DNA from: Burkholderiaceae bacterium
GTDB taxonomy: Bacteria > Pseudomonadota > Gammaproteobacteria > Burkholderiales > Burkholderiaceae
DNA: 50,055 nt
Assembly (NCBI GenBank): GCA_947472645.1
Contig: CANJBQ010000018.1
Span: 1-50,055, forward strand
Direction: 5' to 3'
Part shown: positions 41,772-49,972 of the stretch, piece after piece
How the letters are laid out: every line of letters begins with the position of its first letter
Position numbering within the stretch: the stretch's first letter is position 1
Made by a program: the position numbers and the translations under genes
Notes under the pieces: model-generated
Seen by the model: only the letters and a program-made list of their open reading frames with translations
Told to the model about the DNA's origin: nothing
Databases searched by the model: none

Positions 41772-43037
41772 TCACTCTGAAAATTTCCACTTGTTATAAC
41801 TATGGATACATAGTGCCCATAGAATGCCGACCGTAATTGATATGGTCAGATTAAATATCACGGTAAGAATAAAAACACTAAACATCGATATTTGATCTGA
41901 AACGCTATGTTGCTTGTATCGAATCAATCGATGCCAATCCCCCATATTTAAAGCGACATAAATCAAGATAGCCGCAAGACAAGCTAATGGGATATCTTTC
42001 GCTAAAAATCCTAAAAAATAAACAATGATTAAAAGAGTCAATGCGTGAACAATCCCTGACATAGGGGAAGTTGCACCACTCTTAATATTGGTGACTGTTC
42101 TAGCAATCGTACCTGTCGCCGGCATACCGCCAAAAAATGGAACCATAAAATTAGCAATCCCTTGCCCCATTAACTCTTGATCCGGATCATGATTTTCATG
42201 GGTCAAACTATCAGCAACCCTTGCACATAGCAATGATTCGATAGCTCCTAATAAAGCCAAGGTCAAAATTGGCACCAATAAATGATAAATCCCGGCAACA
42301 TCAACAGAGGGCATTATCCATGGTGGGAAATGACTGGTTAAACCACCATATTTATGACCAATCGTTTCAATAGATAAATGCGCGTAAATAACAACTGTCG
42401 TTGACAGGATTAGTACGACTAAAATTTCTGGTACTCCCCTAAACACCCCTAAATATTGTTTTAGATGACGCCATACAAACATCAACATCAAACAGCTGAC
42501 TGACATCAACAAGGTCGCTGCATCAAACTCATTAAAATGGAGATAGACTTGCTTTAAGATTCCAAAAAAATCAACAGGTAATTCGACGGTTAAGCCAAAA
42601 AATTCTTTTAATTGACTCAATAAAATCAATACTGCGATCCCACTTGTGAATCCATATATAACAGTTTGAGGTATTAAAAGAATAAATTTACCTAGGCCCA
42701 TCATGCCCATGACAAACAGTAGAATTCCTGAAAACATAGTCGCTATGAGCAAATTTGAAAGGCCATAGGTATGTAATATGCCATAAACAATCACAATAAA
42801 AGCACCTGCGGGACCACCAATTTGTACTTTACAACCACCAAATACCGCAATCAGGAAGCTCGAGATAATGGCAGTAAAAATACCTACTTCAGGCTTTAAG
42901 CCACTTGCAATGGCAAAGGCGATGGACAACGGTAAAGCAATAACTCCCACACTAATGCCTGCCATCACGTCATTAAAAAAAAGTTTTTGGCTATAGTTCG
43001 CCCATGAAGAAATGATATTTGGCTGAAACTTCAACAT
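41772..43037 (-). CDS. SulP family inorganic anion transporter lacking a STAS domain
   Basis: Inner-membrane anion carrier of the SulP (SLC26) family: sulfate, bicarbonate or dicarboxylates. The 421 residues cover the complete membrane core: AGISVGVIALPLSIAFAIAS (about 26-45), IGGPAGAFIVIV (73-84) and the PFFGGMPATGTIARTVTN block. The chain then stops at HSYNKWKFSE, so the C-terminal STAS regulatory domain of most SulP proteins (about 130 aa) is missing. The downstream gene is convergent and a hairpin follows at once, so there is no sign of a recent frameshift. Short SulP proteins exist; substrate not assigned. Confidence 0.87.
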   Translation of the reverse strand: MLKFQPNIISSWANYSQKLFFNDVMAGISVGVIALPLSIAFAIASGLKPEVGIFTAIISSFLIAVFGGCKVQIGGPAGAFIVIVYGILHTYGLSNLLIATMFSGILLFVMGMMGLGKFILLIPQTVIYGFTSGIAVLILLSQLKEFFGLTVELPVDFFGILKQVYLHFNEFDAATLLMSVSCLMLMFVWRHLKQYLGVFRGVPEILVVLILSTTVVIYAHLSIETIGHKYGGLTSHFPPWIMPSVDVAGIYHLLVPILTLALLGAIESLLCARVADSLTHENHDPDQELMGQGIANFMVPFFGGMPATGTIARTVTNIKSGATSPMSGIVHALTLLIIVYFLGFLAKDIPLACLAAILIYVALNMGDWHRLIRYKQHSVSDQISMFSVFILTVIFNLTISITVGILWALCIHSYNKWKFSE

Positions 43038-43104
43038 TAACTAGTCCTTATTGAGGAATACTCATACCAATAATACTATTCCTTAATATTTAAAATGTTG
43101 AAAA

Positions 43105-44049
43105 TCATCTTTCATAGTTATGTAAAAAATCTTCTGGTGGGGGAGAGCTTGCCCATTGATATAAATTTTCATGCAAAGATTCGCCTTTAGCATTCGCCAT
43201 CTCCACAGTCCAATCCGAGTCTTTACCAATAAAGTCGATGTCCCAAAATAATTCAGCTAAGCTACCCCATGGATCTCTTATATAGTGAAAGTAGTTAGAT
43301 CCATAAATATGCCTTCCGACACCCCAGCCATCCTTATAACCAGCTTCGATGAGGCGTTGCGCGCATAACTGCATTTGATCAATATTACCCATTTCCCATG
43401 AGCAGTGGTGTAGTCCGGGAGCCTCACTTAACGCAAGGGCCAACGTATGATGATCGCTGTCTCCAGAACATCTTAAAAAAGCTACTTCTTTATCACCAAT
43501 TCTGTCAGATAACTTCATCCCTAAAATATTGACATAAAAATTGACCAATCGATTGACATCTGGGGAGAATTTCAACAAATGACCCAACTTTCTGGGCCGG
43601 GCATCGATCAATCGATTAGGAGCACCTCGAATGGCAACTCTTTTAAAAACCTCACCCGGATGGTTTAACTTGACTGCGGGTCTTGACTGTTGGGCTGGCT
43701 CAGCAACAATGATCTGCAGAAGTGTTCCATCTGGGTCATGTAACCAAATTTCCTTTTTGCTTTTATTTAAATACTTAGACTCCACATCAGGTTCATAAAG
43801 TTTAATATGATATTGATGTATTTTTTCTTGAATAAGGGCCATTCCTACAAAATCGGTACTCCAAGTGATCCAAGCAATTTCCTTTTTATCCCCTTGAATA
43901 AGCCTTAATTGATCCTGATCTCGACCTTCACATCGAAATACATAAGCATTTTTCTCAAACTGTGGGATTAATCCCATACAACTATAAAAATCTTTACCAG
44001 CTTCTAAGTTTGGCACATATAGTGAAAGACTATGTAATGACTCAATCAT
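43105..44049 (-). CDS. Two-domain VOC extradiol dioxygenase-like protein
   Basis: A 314-aa protein with two VOC domains in tandem, the architecture of type I extradiol (catechol 2,3- or biphenyl-diol) dioxygenases. The N-terminal domain (about 1-120) is structural and the C-terminal domain (about 150-285) holds the probable iron ligands H157 (GHLLKF), H214 or H215 (GLHHCSWEM) and E266 (LAELFWD). ATG 44049 is used because GGAG lies five bases upstream; the frame is open to 44106. A perfect FNR box and spaced -10 lie upstream, so an oxygen-using enzyme appears to be switched on when oxygen falls. Native ring substrate unknown. Confidence 0.87.
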   Translation of the reverse strand: MIESLHSLSLYVPNLEAGKDFYSCMGLIPQFEKNAYVFRCEGRDQDQLRLIQGDKKEIAWITWSTDFVGMALIQEKIHQYHIKLYEPDVESKYLNKSKKEIWLHDPDGTLLQIIVAEPAQQSRPAVKLNHPGEVFKRVAIRGAPNRLIDARPRKLGHLLKFSPDVNRLVNFYVNILGMKLSDRIGDKEVAFLRCSGDSDHHTLALALSEAPGLHHCSWEMGNIDQMQLCAQRLIEAGYKDGWGVGRHIYGSNYFHYIRDPWGSLAELFWDIDFIGKDSDWTVEMANAKGESLHENLYQWASSPPPEDFLHNYER

Positions 44050-44122
44050 ATCGACTCCAATCCGTAATTGATAAAATGATTCAACCCACAACTCGATTCT
44101 GACCATTTTCTTCAGATTGGAT

Positions 44123-44136
44123 TTGATCTATATCAA
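44123..44136 (-). promoter_or_regulatory. FNR/ANR-type box for the two-domain dioxygenase gene
   Basis: TTGATCTATATCAA (symmetric on both strands) matches the full FNR consensus. CAGAAT at 44096-44101 on the minus strand lies about 31 bases from its centre, as in class II FNR promoters, predicting a start near 44088 and a 39-base leader. Confidence 0.8.
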
Positions 44137-44275
44137 CTGTATCTTGTGAATTTAAATGACTGTCGAATTGGCGATTGACATGTTAAGGTTCATGAGATGG
44201 GTCGAGTATTTAACATCCGACTCAATCTACCCTTCAATGGAAGTGGAGAGTTTTATTGAAAATCTTAGCTGACGA

Positions 44276-46153
44276 CTACTTAATATATTTAACGAGTAAT
44301 TGAGCTAAATCTTCAATTTCAAATGGTTTGACTAAAAAATCATTCATGCCACTTTCTAAAGCGATTTCTCGTTCTTTTTTAGCAAAGCCTGCACTTAATC
44401 CAATGATAGGAATATCTGCAAATTGATACATGGCTCTAATCTTTTTTGTTGTTTGGACACCATCTAATATAGGGATTTGAATATCCATCAGAATCAAATC
44501 ATACGTATTTTTTTGTAATGCATCAAGGCATTGAAGTCCATCTGTCACACAATGAACTTGGATTTTTAAAAAGTTTAAGTATTGGCGGATAACTTCAATA
44601 TTGATGAGATGATCTTCCACAACTAATATATGACGCCCCTCTAAGGGCGATAAATTTAAACTCTCAGAATTTATCTGCTGATCTTTTAATGCATCCGGCT
44701 TAGGCTCAATAATTGAACTTCTTTCTAAACGTAATTGAAAGGATGCCTGTGTACCAATATTCAGTTGACTCTTCATCACCAGTTTAGAACTCATATTTTG
44801 TAATAGGCTCTGAGTTATAGACAAGCCTAAGCCGACTCCATCATATTTCCGACTATTTGTATTATCTATCTGATTAAAAGGTTTAAATATTTCCTCAATA
44901 TCCTTTGGAGGAATACCAATTCCTGTATCTGTCACAATCATCGTCAATGTTGCCCATTGCCCATCCAAGTGGTCTAAACGAGCTTTCAACAAGACAGAAC
45001 CCGTCTCCGTAAATTTAACAGCATTGCCTACTAAATTAAACAACACTTGACGCAGTTTATAAAAATCACCTTTCACATCATGAGGAATAGAAGAGTCTAC
45101 CTCCACCAGTAAATCAATATTTTTATTGGCAGTCGGGATAGTAAAAAAATCTGCCACCTCGTTAAAAAGATTGCTCACTGAAAAAGGTTCATTATGAACA
45201 ATGACAATGCCCGCATCAATTTTTGAGAACTCTAAGATGTCATTGAGTATGAACAGAAGTGCTTTGGATGAATATAAAACTTTATCTAATGGCTTTCTTA
45301 TTTCCTCGGTCATTGTTGATTTTAAAAGCATAGATACCATGCCAATTAACCCATGCAAGGGAGTTCGGATTTCATGTGAGACATTGGCTAAAAATTGACT
45401 TTTAGCACTATTTGCCATTTCCGCTTCAGCTTTTTTTAAAGACAAATCCTGTAACAACATATCTTTTTCTTTTACTAGTAAGCCGATATTATTTAGTTGT
45501 TCGGTTGATTTTGTTAACAATAGTGCTAAAAAGAAAAAATGCCTTAAAAGCACTATCAGCACTAATATTAATAACGTCAACCAATTAGCAAACCCAGGAT
45601 CCGAAGATTCTCCGAAACCATACAAATTGGATAAAACTAGTCGCAACAACCATATTAAAGATCCAACTAAATAACAATACCCAATCAAATTAGAGAACTT
45701 ATTAGGAGCAAATCCCCTCATACTGAATAATTTAATAAAAATCCAAAATTGAAAGACCATATTACATATCCCAACATATGAGGCAATCAGCTCTGGGCTA
45801 TTTTTCTCCTTGAGGAAGATAAAGCCTAGCCCGTAGAGTATGCAAAATAATTCAGCCCATAAATACCTAGGGCTCTTTCCATTATTAAAGATCTCAATGC
45901 TTCTGAAATTTAAATAATGTGATAAAAGAATTAAACAATTAGAAATTGAATAACCTATTACTACTGGAAGATTATTTCTAGTGGATATGAGTAAAGCGCC
46001 AATACAAAAAGAAAAGCAAGCCATCATCCAAAAAAATACAGCCCTGTTATCTTCCCGGCGAAATAATGTTGCCAACACTAATCCAAACATCACATTAATT
46101 GCAACCATCATCGGAAAAATCGCCTCAGTTGCGAAGTTGAATTGTGTATTCAT
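44276..46153 (-). CDS. Hybrid sensor histidine kinase/response regulator
   Basis: A 625-aa membrane kinase. Six to seven helices fill residues about 10-215 as an integral sensor without a large periplasmic loop, followed by a coiled coil (220-255). HisKA has the phospho-acceptor H260 (NVSHEIRTPLHG); the ATPase domain has the N box NLVGNAVKF (373-381), G1 DTGIGIPP and G2 GVGLGLS. A C-terminal receiver domain (508-625) has E513-D514, the phospho-acceptor D557 (LMDIQIP) and K609 (VKPF). All residues needed for phosphotransfer are present. No HPt or DNA-binding regulator lies nearby. Ligand unknown; the start has no clear ribosome site. Confidence 0.92.
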   Translation of the reverse strand: MNTQFNFATEAIFPMMVAINVMFGLVLATLFRREDNRAVFFWMMACFSFCIGALLISTRNNLPVVIGYSISNCLILLSHYLNFRSIEIFNNGKSPRYLWAELFCILYGLGFIFLKEKNSPELIASYVGICNMVFQFWIFIKLFSMRGFAPNKFSNLIGYCYLVGSLIWLLRLVLSNLYGFGESSDPGFANWLTLLILVLIVLLRHFFFLALLLTKSTEQLNNIGLLVKEKDMLLQDLSLKKAEAEMANSAKSQFLANVSHEIRTPLHGLIGMVSMLLKSTMTEEIRKPLDKVLYSSKALLFILNDILEFSKIDAGIVIVHNEPFSVSNLFNEVADFFTIPTANKNIDLLVEVDSSIPHDVKGDFYKLRQVLFNLVGNAVKFTETGSVLLKARLDHLDGQWATLTMIVTDTGIGIPPKDIEEIFKPFNQIDNTNSRKYDGVGLGLSITQSLLQNMSSKLVMKSQLNIGTQASFQLRLERSSIIEPKPDALKDQQINSESLNLSPLEGRHILVVEDHLINIEVIRQYLNFLKIQVHCVTDGLQCLDALQKNTYDLILMDIQIPILDGVQTTKKIRAMYQFADIPIIGLSAGFAKKEREIALESGMNDFLVKPFEIEDLAQLLVKYIK

Positions 46154-46511
46154 TGTGAATATTTATATCTGTCAGGAAAAAGCATTTAAATACTTCGATT
46201 TAACAAGCTCTGCACGTAGTTTTTTTCCTATTTATAAACGCGTATGTAATTCTTGACGCTATTAATGAGATCTTTCCATGGATAGTCAGATGGTTAAATA
46301 CCAAAAGATATGGCTGCTCAAATTTCAAATCCAAACTATTTATAAACTTTATCATAATTATTAGTCCTTCATCTAAAATCTACCAAATTAAGTAATTCAT
46401 AAATCTTTAATGACTATTTAGGTCTAACTTCTATTTTTAATTGGATCGCTTCATCAATCACTTAAAATAAAACTCTTCTGAGCTCGAACTCATTTTTAAA
46501 AGATCTATCAA
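46154..46511. other. Divergent intergenic region, no gene seen
   Basis: A 358-base AT-rich gap between the kinase start and the third amidohydrolase start. I see no ORF with a ribosome site, no FNR or Fur box and no stable hairpin. It should contain promoters for both genes. Confidence 0.5.
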
Positions 46512-47390
46512 ATGTCAACATCACCAGCTTTTCAAAACCCACATCCTTTTGTTAATACTTCCACACCGAAAATAGTTCTTCCCAAGAATTCGACGGATTG
46601 TCACTGCCACCTCTTTGATGATCCACTGAAGTATCCACTCATAAAAAATCCTGCTTATCTTCCACCAGCAGTATTTGTTGATGATTATTTAAAAGTGATC
46701 AACACCATCGGAATTGAGCGCGCTGTTATCGTTCATGCAAATGTGTACGGACTCGACAATTCACTTGCCTTAGATGTGATCGCCAGCGCTCCAGATCGAT
46801 TTAGAGCCATCGGCCTTGTCGATGAATCGATTAGCGATAGCGAACTAGAAAAACTTCATCTAGGAGGTGTCAGAGGATTTCGTTGTAACTTAGTCAATCA
46901 AATTGGACTCTCATTAGAGGCTGCAAAAAAACTCGCACAACGTGTCAAGCAATTTAATTGGCATACACAGTTTTTACTGGATGTTGAAAAATTTCCAAAT
47001 CTCATCGATACCTTTAATGACTACCCGATTGATGTGGTCATTGACCATATGGGACGACCTATTATTGAAAAAGGCATCCAAGAAAAAGGTTTCCAAGGTC
47101 TAATTTCATTTTTACAAACGGGTAAGGGCTGGTCAAAACTTTCAGCGCCTTACAGAACCTCTAAAGATCCTCTTTTCTATCGTGATATTGTTCCATTTGC
47201 ACAAGCACTCGTTGAAGCTGCCCCTGATCGATTGGTTTGGGGATTTGATTGGCCGCATGTCAATATGGCTTCAGGAACGCCAATGCCTGACGATGGTGAA
47301 TTAGTCAACCAGATTGGGCAGTGGATACAAAGTCCGCAAAGTTTACAAAAAATTATGGTCGACAACCCAACAATTCTTTATGGATTTTAA
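46512..47390 (+). CDS. Amidohydrolase, 2-pyrone-4,6-dicarboxylate hydrolase-like (copy 3)
   Basis: Third amidohydrolase-2/LigI-like enzyme in the window, 292 aa. HCH at 31-33 (DCHCHLFDD), the RAVIVHANVYG strand, WHTQFLL, IDHMGRP and WGFDWPH form the catalytic set. Two features differ from copies 1 and 2: HCH replaces HTH/HVH, and WGFDWPH replaces WGSDWPH, so serine is lost beside the catalytic aspartate. The stop abuts the convergent Bug 8 gene with no gap. No aldolase is present here. Likely a lactone or pyrone-carboxylate hydrolase; substrate unknown. Confidence 0.88.
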   Translation: MSTSPAFQNPHPFVNTSTPKIVLPKNSTDCHCHLFDDPLKYPLIKNPAYLPPAVFVDDYLKVINTIGIERAVIVHANVYGLDNSLALDVIASAPDRFRAIGLVDESISDSELEKLHLGGVRGFRCNLVNQIGLSLEAAKKLAQRVKQFNWHTQFLLDVEKFPNLIDTFNDYPIDVVIDHMGRPIIEKGIQEKGFQGLISFLQTGKGWSKLSAPYRTSKDPLFYRDIVPFAQALVEAAPDRLVWGFDWPHVNMASGTPMPDDGELVNQIGQWIQSPQSLQKIMVDNPTILYGF

Positions 47391-48353
47391 TTAATCAATT
47401 TGAATATTCGAGGCTTTAACTACCTTGCCCCAATTAATGACATCCTCTTTCATTAATTGTATAAAGCCCTCGGGTGAAGTTGTTTGTGGCTCGTACCCCC
47501 CCCTAATTAACTGCTCTTTAATTTCCGGAGTACGAATCGCTTCCGTGATAGCGGCATTGAGTTTTTTAATAACATCCCTTGGCAGGTTAGCGGGTCCAAA
47601 TAATCCGTACCACGTTTTTACTTCAAACCCTGGAACGGTTTCAGCAATTGTTGGAATATCCGGCATGATCGGGGAGCGATTCAAACTTGTTACTGCTATC
47701 GGGTTTAATTTTTTACCTTGTACCTGGGAAAGAATCGTCGAAGTATTCGTAATCAGTAGATCAACTTCACCTCCCAATAACGCTGTAACTGCAGGTCCAG
47801 ATCCCTTATACGGGATGTGAGTAAACTTAGTCCCCGTAGCTAAACCAAGCATTTCCATACCTAAATGGGGTGTACTCCCTGAGCCCGCAGATCCATAATT
47901 AAGGACTCCTGGCTTAGCCTTTGCCAGTCGAATCAAATCACTGACACTTTTTACTGGAAAGGCTGGGTTCGTTACAAGTGTACTTGGAGCAATCGTAATC
48001 AGACTAACTGGAGTTAAATCTTTTAAAGGGTCATATCCTAAATTCGGATACAAACTGATACTAATAGGAATCGAGCTATTGCCCACTAACAATGTATATC
48101 CATCAGGGTTGGATTTGGCTGTGAAAAGTGCTCCTATATTACCGTTTGCCCCTGGCTTGTTATCAAGAATAATTGGCTGTCCTAATAACTCTGTCAGTTT
48201 CACACTTAAAGGCCTCATTAGAACGTCTGCGCCCCCACCCGGCGCAAAAGGAATGATGATGTGAATCGGTTTATTGGGGTATTCATTAGCAAACACCTCA
48301 AAAGTAATAGCCATAAAAATTCCTAGCAATACCCGGTAAATAATTATTTTCAT
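47391..48353 (-). CDS. Bug/TctC-family substrate-binding protein (Bug 8)
   Basis: A 320-aa periplasmic TTT-type receptor. The signal peptide MKIIIYRVLLGIFMAITFEV ends at VFA, and the mature protein opens NEYPNKPIHIIIPFAPGGGAD. It carries HIPYKGSGPAVTALLGG, VPTIAETVPGFE and WYGLFGP, fully canonical. AGGAG lies five bases before ATG 48353. It is convergent with and adjoining amidohydrolase copy 3 and divergent from the Fur-linked porin, repeating the amidohydrolase-plus-Bug pairing of the 16-23 kb island. Confidence 0.92.
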   Translation of the reverse strand: MKIIIYRVLLGIFMAITFEVFANEYPNKPIHIIIPFAPGGGADVLMRPLSVKLTELLGQPIILDNKPGANGNIGALFTAKSNPDGYTLLVGNSSIPISISLYPNLGYDPLKDLTPVSLITIAPSTLVTNPAFPVKSVSDLIRLAKAKPGVLNYGSAGSGSTPHLGMEMLGLATGTKFTHIPYKGSGPAVTALLGGEVDLLITNTSTILSQVQGKKLNPIAVTSLNRSPIMPDIPTIAETVPGFEVKTWYGLFGPANLPRDVIKKLNAAITEAIRTPEIKEQLIRGGYEPQTTSPEGFIQLMKEDVINWGKVVKASNIQID

Positions 48354-48507
48354 TTTTTCTCCTAATTAACCTTTATAACAAACTCTAAGTACGCTATCCG
48401 TTATTTGAGCACATCTATCCTTGGAGACCCCTATAGATATAATGAGTTTCATTCTAGGTGGTATTGAATGGTTAATAAGTCTTATAGATTACGCACAATT
48501 ATCTGAT

Positions 48508-48526
48508 AGAATGATAATCATTCTCA
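48508..48526 (+). promoter_or_regulatory. Fur box upstream of the OprB-like porin
   Basis: TAGAATGATAATCATTCTC matches the 19-base Fur consensus (GATAATGATAATCATTATC) at 16 positions with a perfect inner palindrome. It lies 36 bases before ATG 48563 and overlaps TAGAAT, a plausible -10 element, so Fur with iron would block transcription. Bug 8 starts 155 bases away on the other side and is less likely to be the target. Confidence 0.85.
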
Positions 48527-48562
48527 TTAACAAATTTAAATTATTAAATATATTTCTCATAT

Positions 48563-49942
48563 ATGAAGTTGAATAGCTCATTTATTTTCCTGATAGGAAT
48601 TCTTTTGGGGACTTTTATGTCTAGGATCTCCTTCGCCCAATCATCAGCGGAAAACACCCCAATGATGATGGTTGAATCACCGCAGCAATCGAGTATTCAC
48701 GGACAATCCACGTACATCGTCCAACAAAAAAATAACTTTAACGCGCCTTACTTTAACTCTAACACTAGCCTGCTGAATGCAAACCAAGGAGATAAGGATA
48801 AAAGCTATACCTTCAGCGCCACTCTTTTTTTGGGGACTAAACTTTGGGAAGGCGCCGAACTTTACTACAACCAAGAAATGTTTCAAGGGACCCCATTTTC
48901 CACGCAGTTAGTTGGCTTAGGATCCTTTCAGAATGGCGAATTACAAAAAGGCTCTTTTATACCAGCGGTCTATTACCCCGCACGGGCCTTTATTCGTCAA
49001 ACTATTGGCTTAGGTGGCGGACAAGAATTTTTAGCAGATGGTATGAATCAGGTTGCCGGTTATGTCGATAAAAATCGACTAGTTCTCACTTTTGGTAAAG
49101 TCGCAAGCTTAGACTTCTTTGACCAAAATACGTATAGCCATGATCCAAGAACTCAATTTTTTAACTTTGCGATCTGGTCAATGGGAGCCTATGGCTACGC
49201 GGCTGATCCAAAAAGCTATACCTATGGAGTAGTCAGTGAATGGTATCAAAATGATTGGACTTTAAGAGCTGGTCGACTCGCAATTCCAGTTATACCAAAC
49301 ACTATGGATTTAGACTACACGCTATCCCAAGACTATACAGACCAAATTGAATTAACCCATCAGCATGAACTATGGGGTCAACCAGGCGCAATCCGAGCTT
49401 TAGTTTTTCAACAAAGAGCATTCATGGCTTCTTATCAAGATGCCATCGCGCAATATAATCTGCAACCAAACACAGGAGCACCCAATATATTGACAGCACG
49501 TTTTGGTGAAAAAACGATGTGGGGCTATGGTTTAAATATGGAGCAAGCTTTAAGTAAAAATATTGGCGTGTTTGCGAGATGGAGTTGGAATTCGGGGAAC
49601 ACTGAAACACAGACACTCGACGTAAGTAGTTCACTATCAGGTGGAGTATCTATCAAAGGGGCATCCTGGGGAAGATCACAAGACACCATTGGTATAGGCT
49701 TTGCAGTGAGTGGCATCTCAGCTGCAGAAATCAATTATCTGCAACTGGGTGGTTCAACGGCGTTCATTGGCGACGGCGCATTGTCTTATAAACCGGAACA
49801 AGTCTTTGAAACTTACTATTCTGCGAAAATGTTTAAAGGATTTTATGTAACTGCTGACTATCAATATATAGCCAATCCAGCTTATAACGCTAATCGAGGA
49901 CCTGTTAATTTTATTGGGCTAAGAGCTCGTATAGAGCTTTAA
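48563..49942 (+). CDS. OprB-like carbohydrate-selective porin family protein
   Basis: A 459-aa outer-membrane barrel of the OprB/carbohydrate-selective porin family. The signal peptide (MKLNSSFIFLIGILLGTFMS) ends near SFA26, and barrel strands fill the rest, ending ARIEL. Family-type features are HGQSTYIVQQKNNFNAPY at the mature N-terminus, ATLFLGTKLWEGAELYYNQE, and the central SHDPRTQFFNFAIW stretch. It is full length. A strong Fur box directly upstream predicts iron-starvation induction, unexpected for a sugar porin; it may admit iron chelates, organic acids or other small solutes in this organism (inference). Convergent with the alternative oxidase gene 30 bases on. Confidence 0.86.
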   Translation: MKLNSSFIFLIGILLGTFMSRISFAQSSAENTPMMMVESPQQSSIHGQSTYIVQQKNNFNAPYFNSNTSLLNANQGDKDKSYTFSATLFLGTKLWEGAELYYNQEMFQGTPFSTQLVGLGSFQNGELQKGSFIPAVYYPARAFIRQTIGLGGGQEFLADGMNQVAGYVDKNRLVLTFGKVASLDFFDQNTYSHDPRTQFFNFAIWSMGAYGYAADPKSYTYGVVSEWYQNDWTLRAGRLAIPVIPNTMDLDYTLSQDYTDQIELTHQHELWGQPGAIRALVFQQRAFMASYQDAIAQYNLQPNTGAPNILTARFGEKTMWGYGLNMEQALSKNIGVFARWSWNSGNTETQTLDVSSSLSGGVSIKGASWGRSQDTIGIGFAVSGISAAEINYLQLGGSTAFIGDGALSYKPEQVFETYYSAKMFKGFYVTADYQYIANPAYNANRGPVNFIGLRARIEL

Positions 49943-49972
49943 CGAAACAATAGTCATCTATCAAAACTAGAG

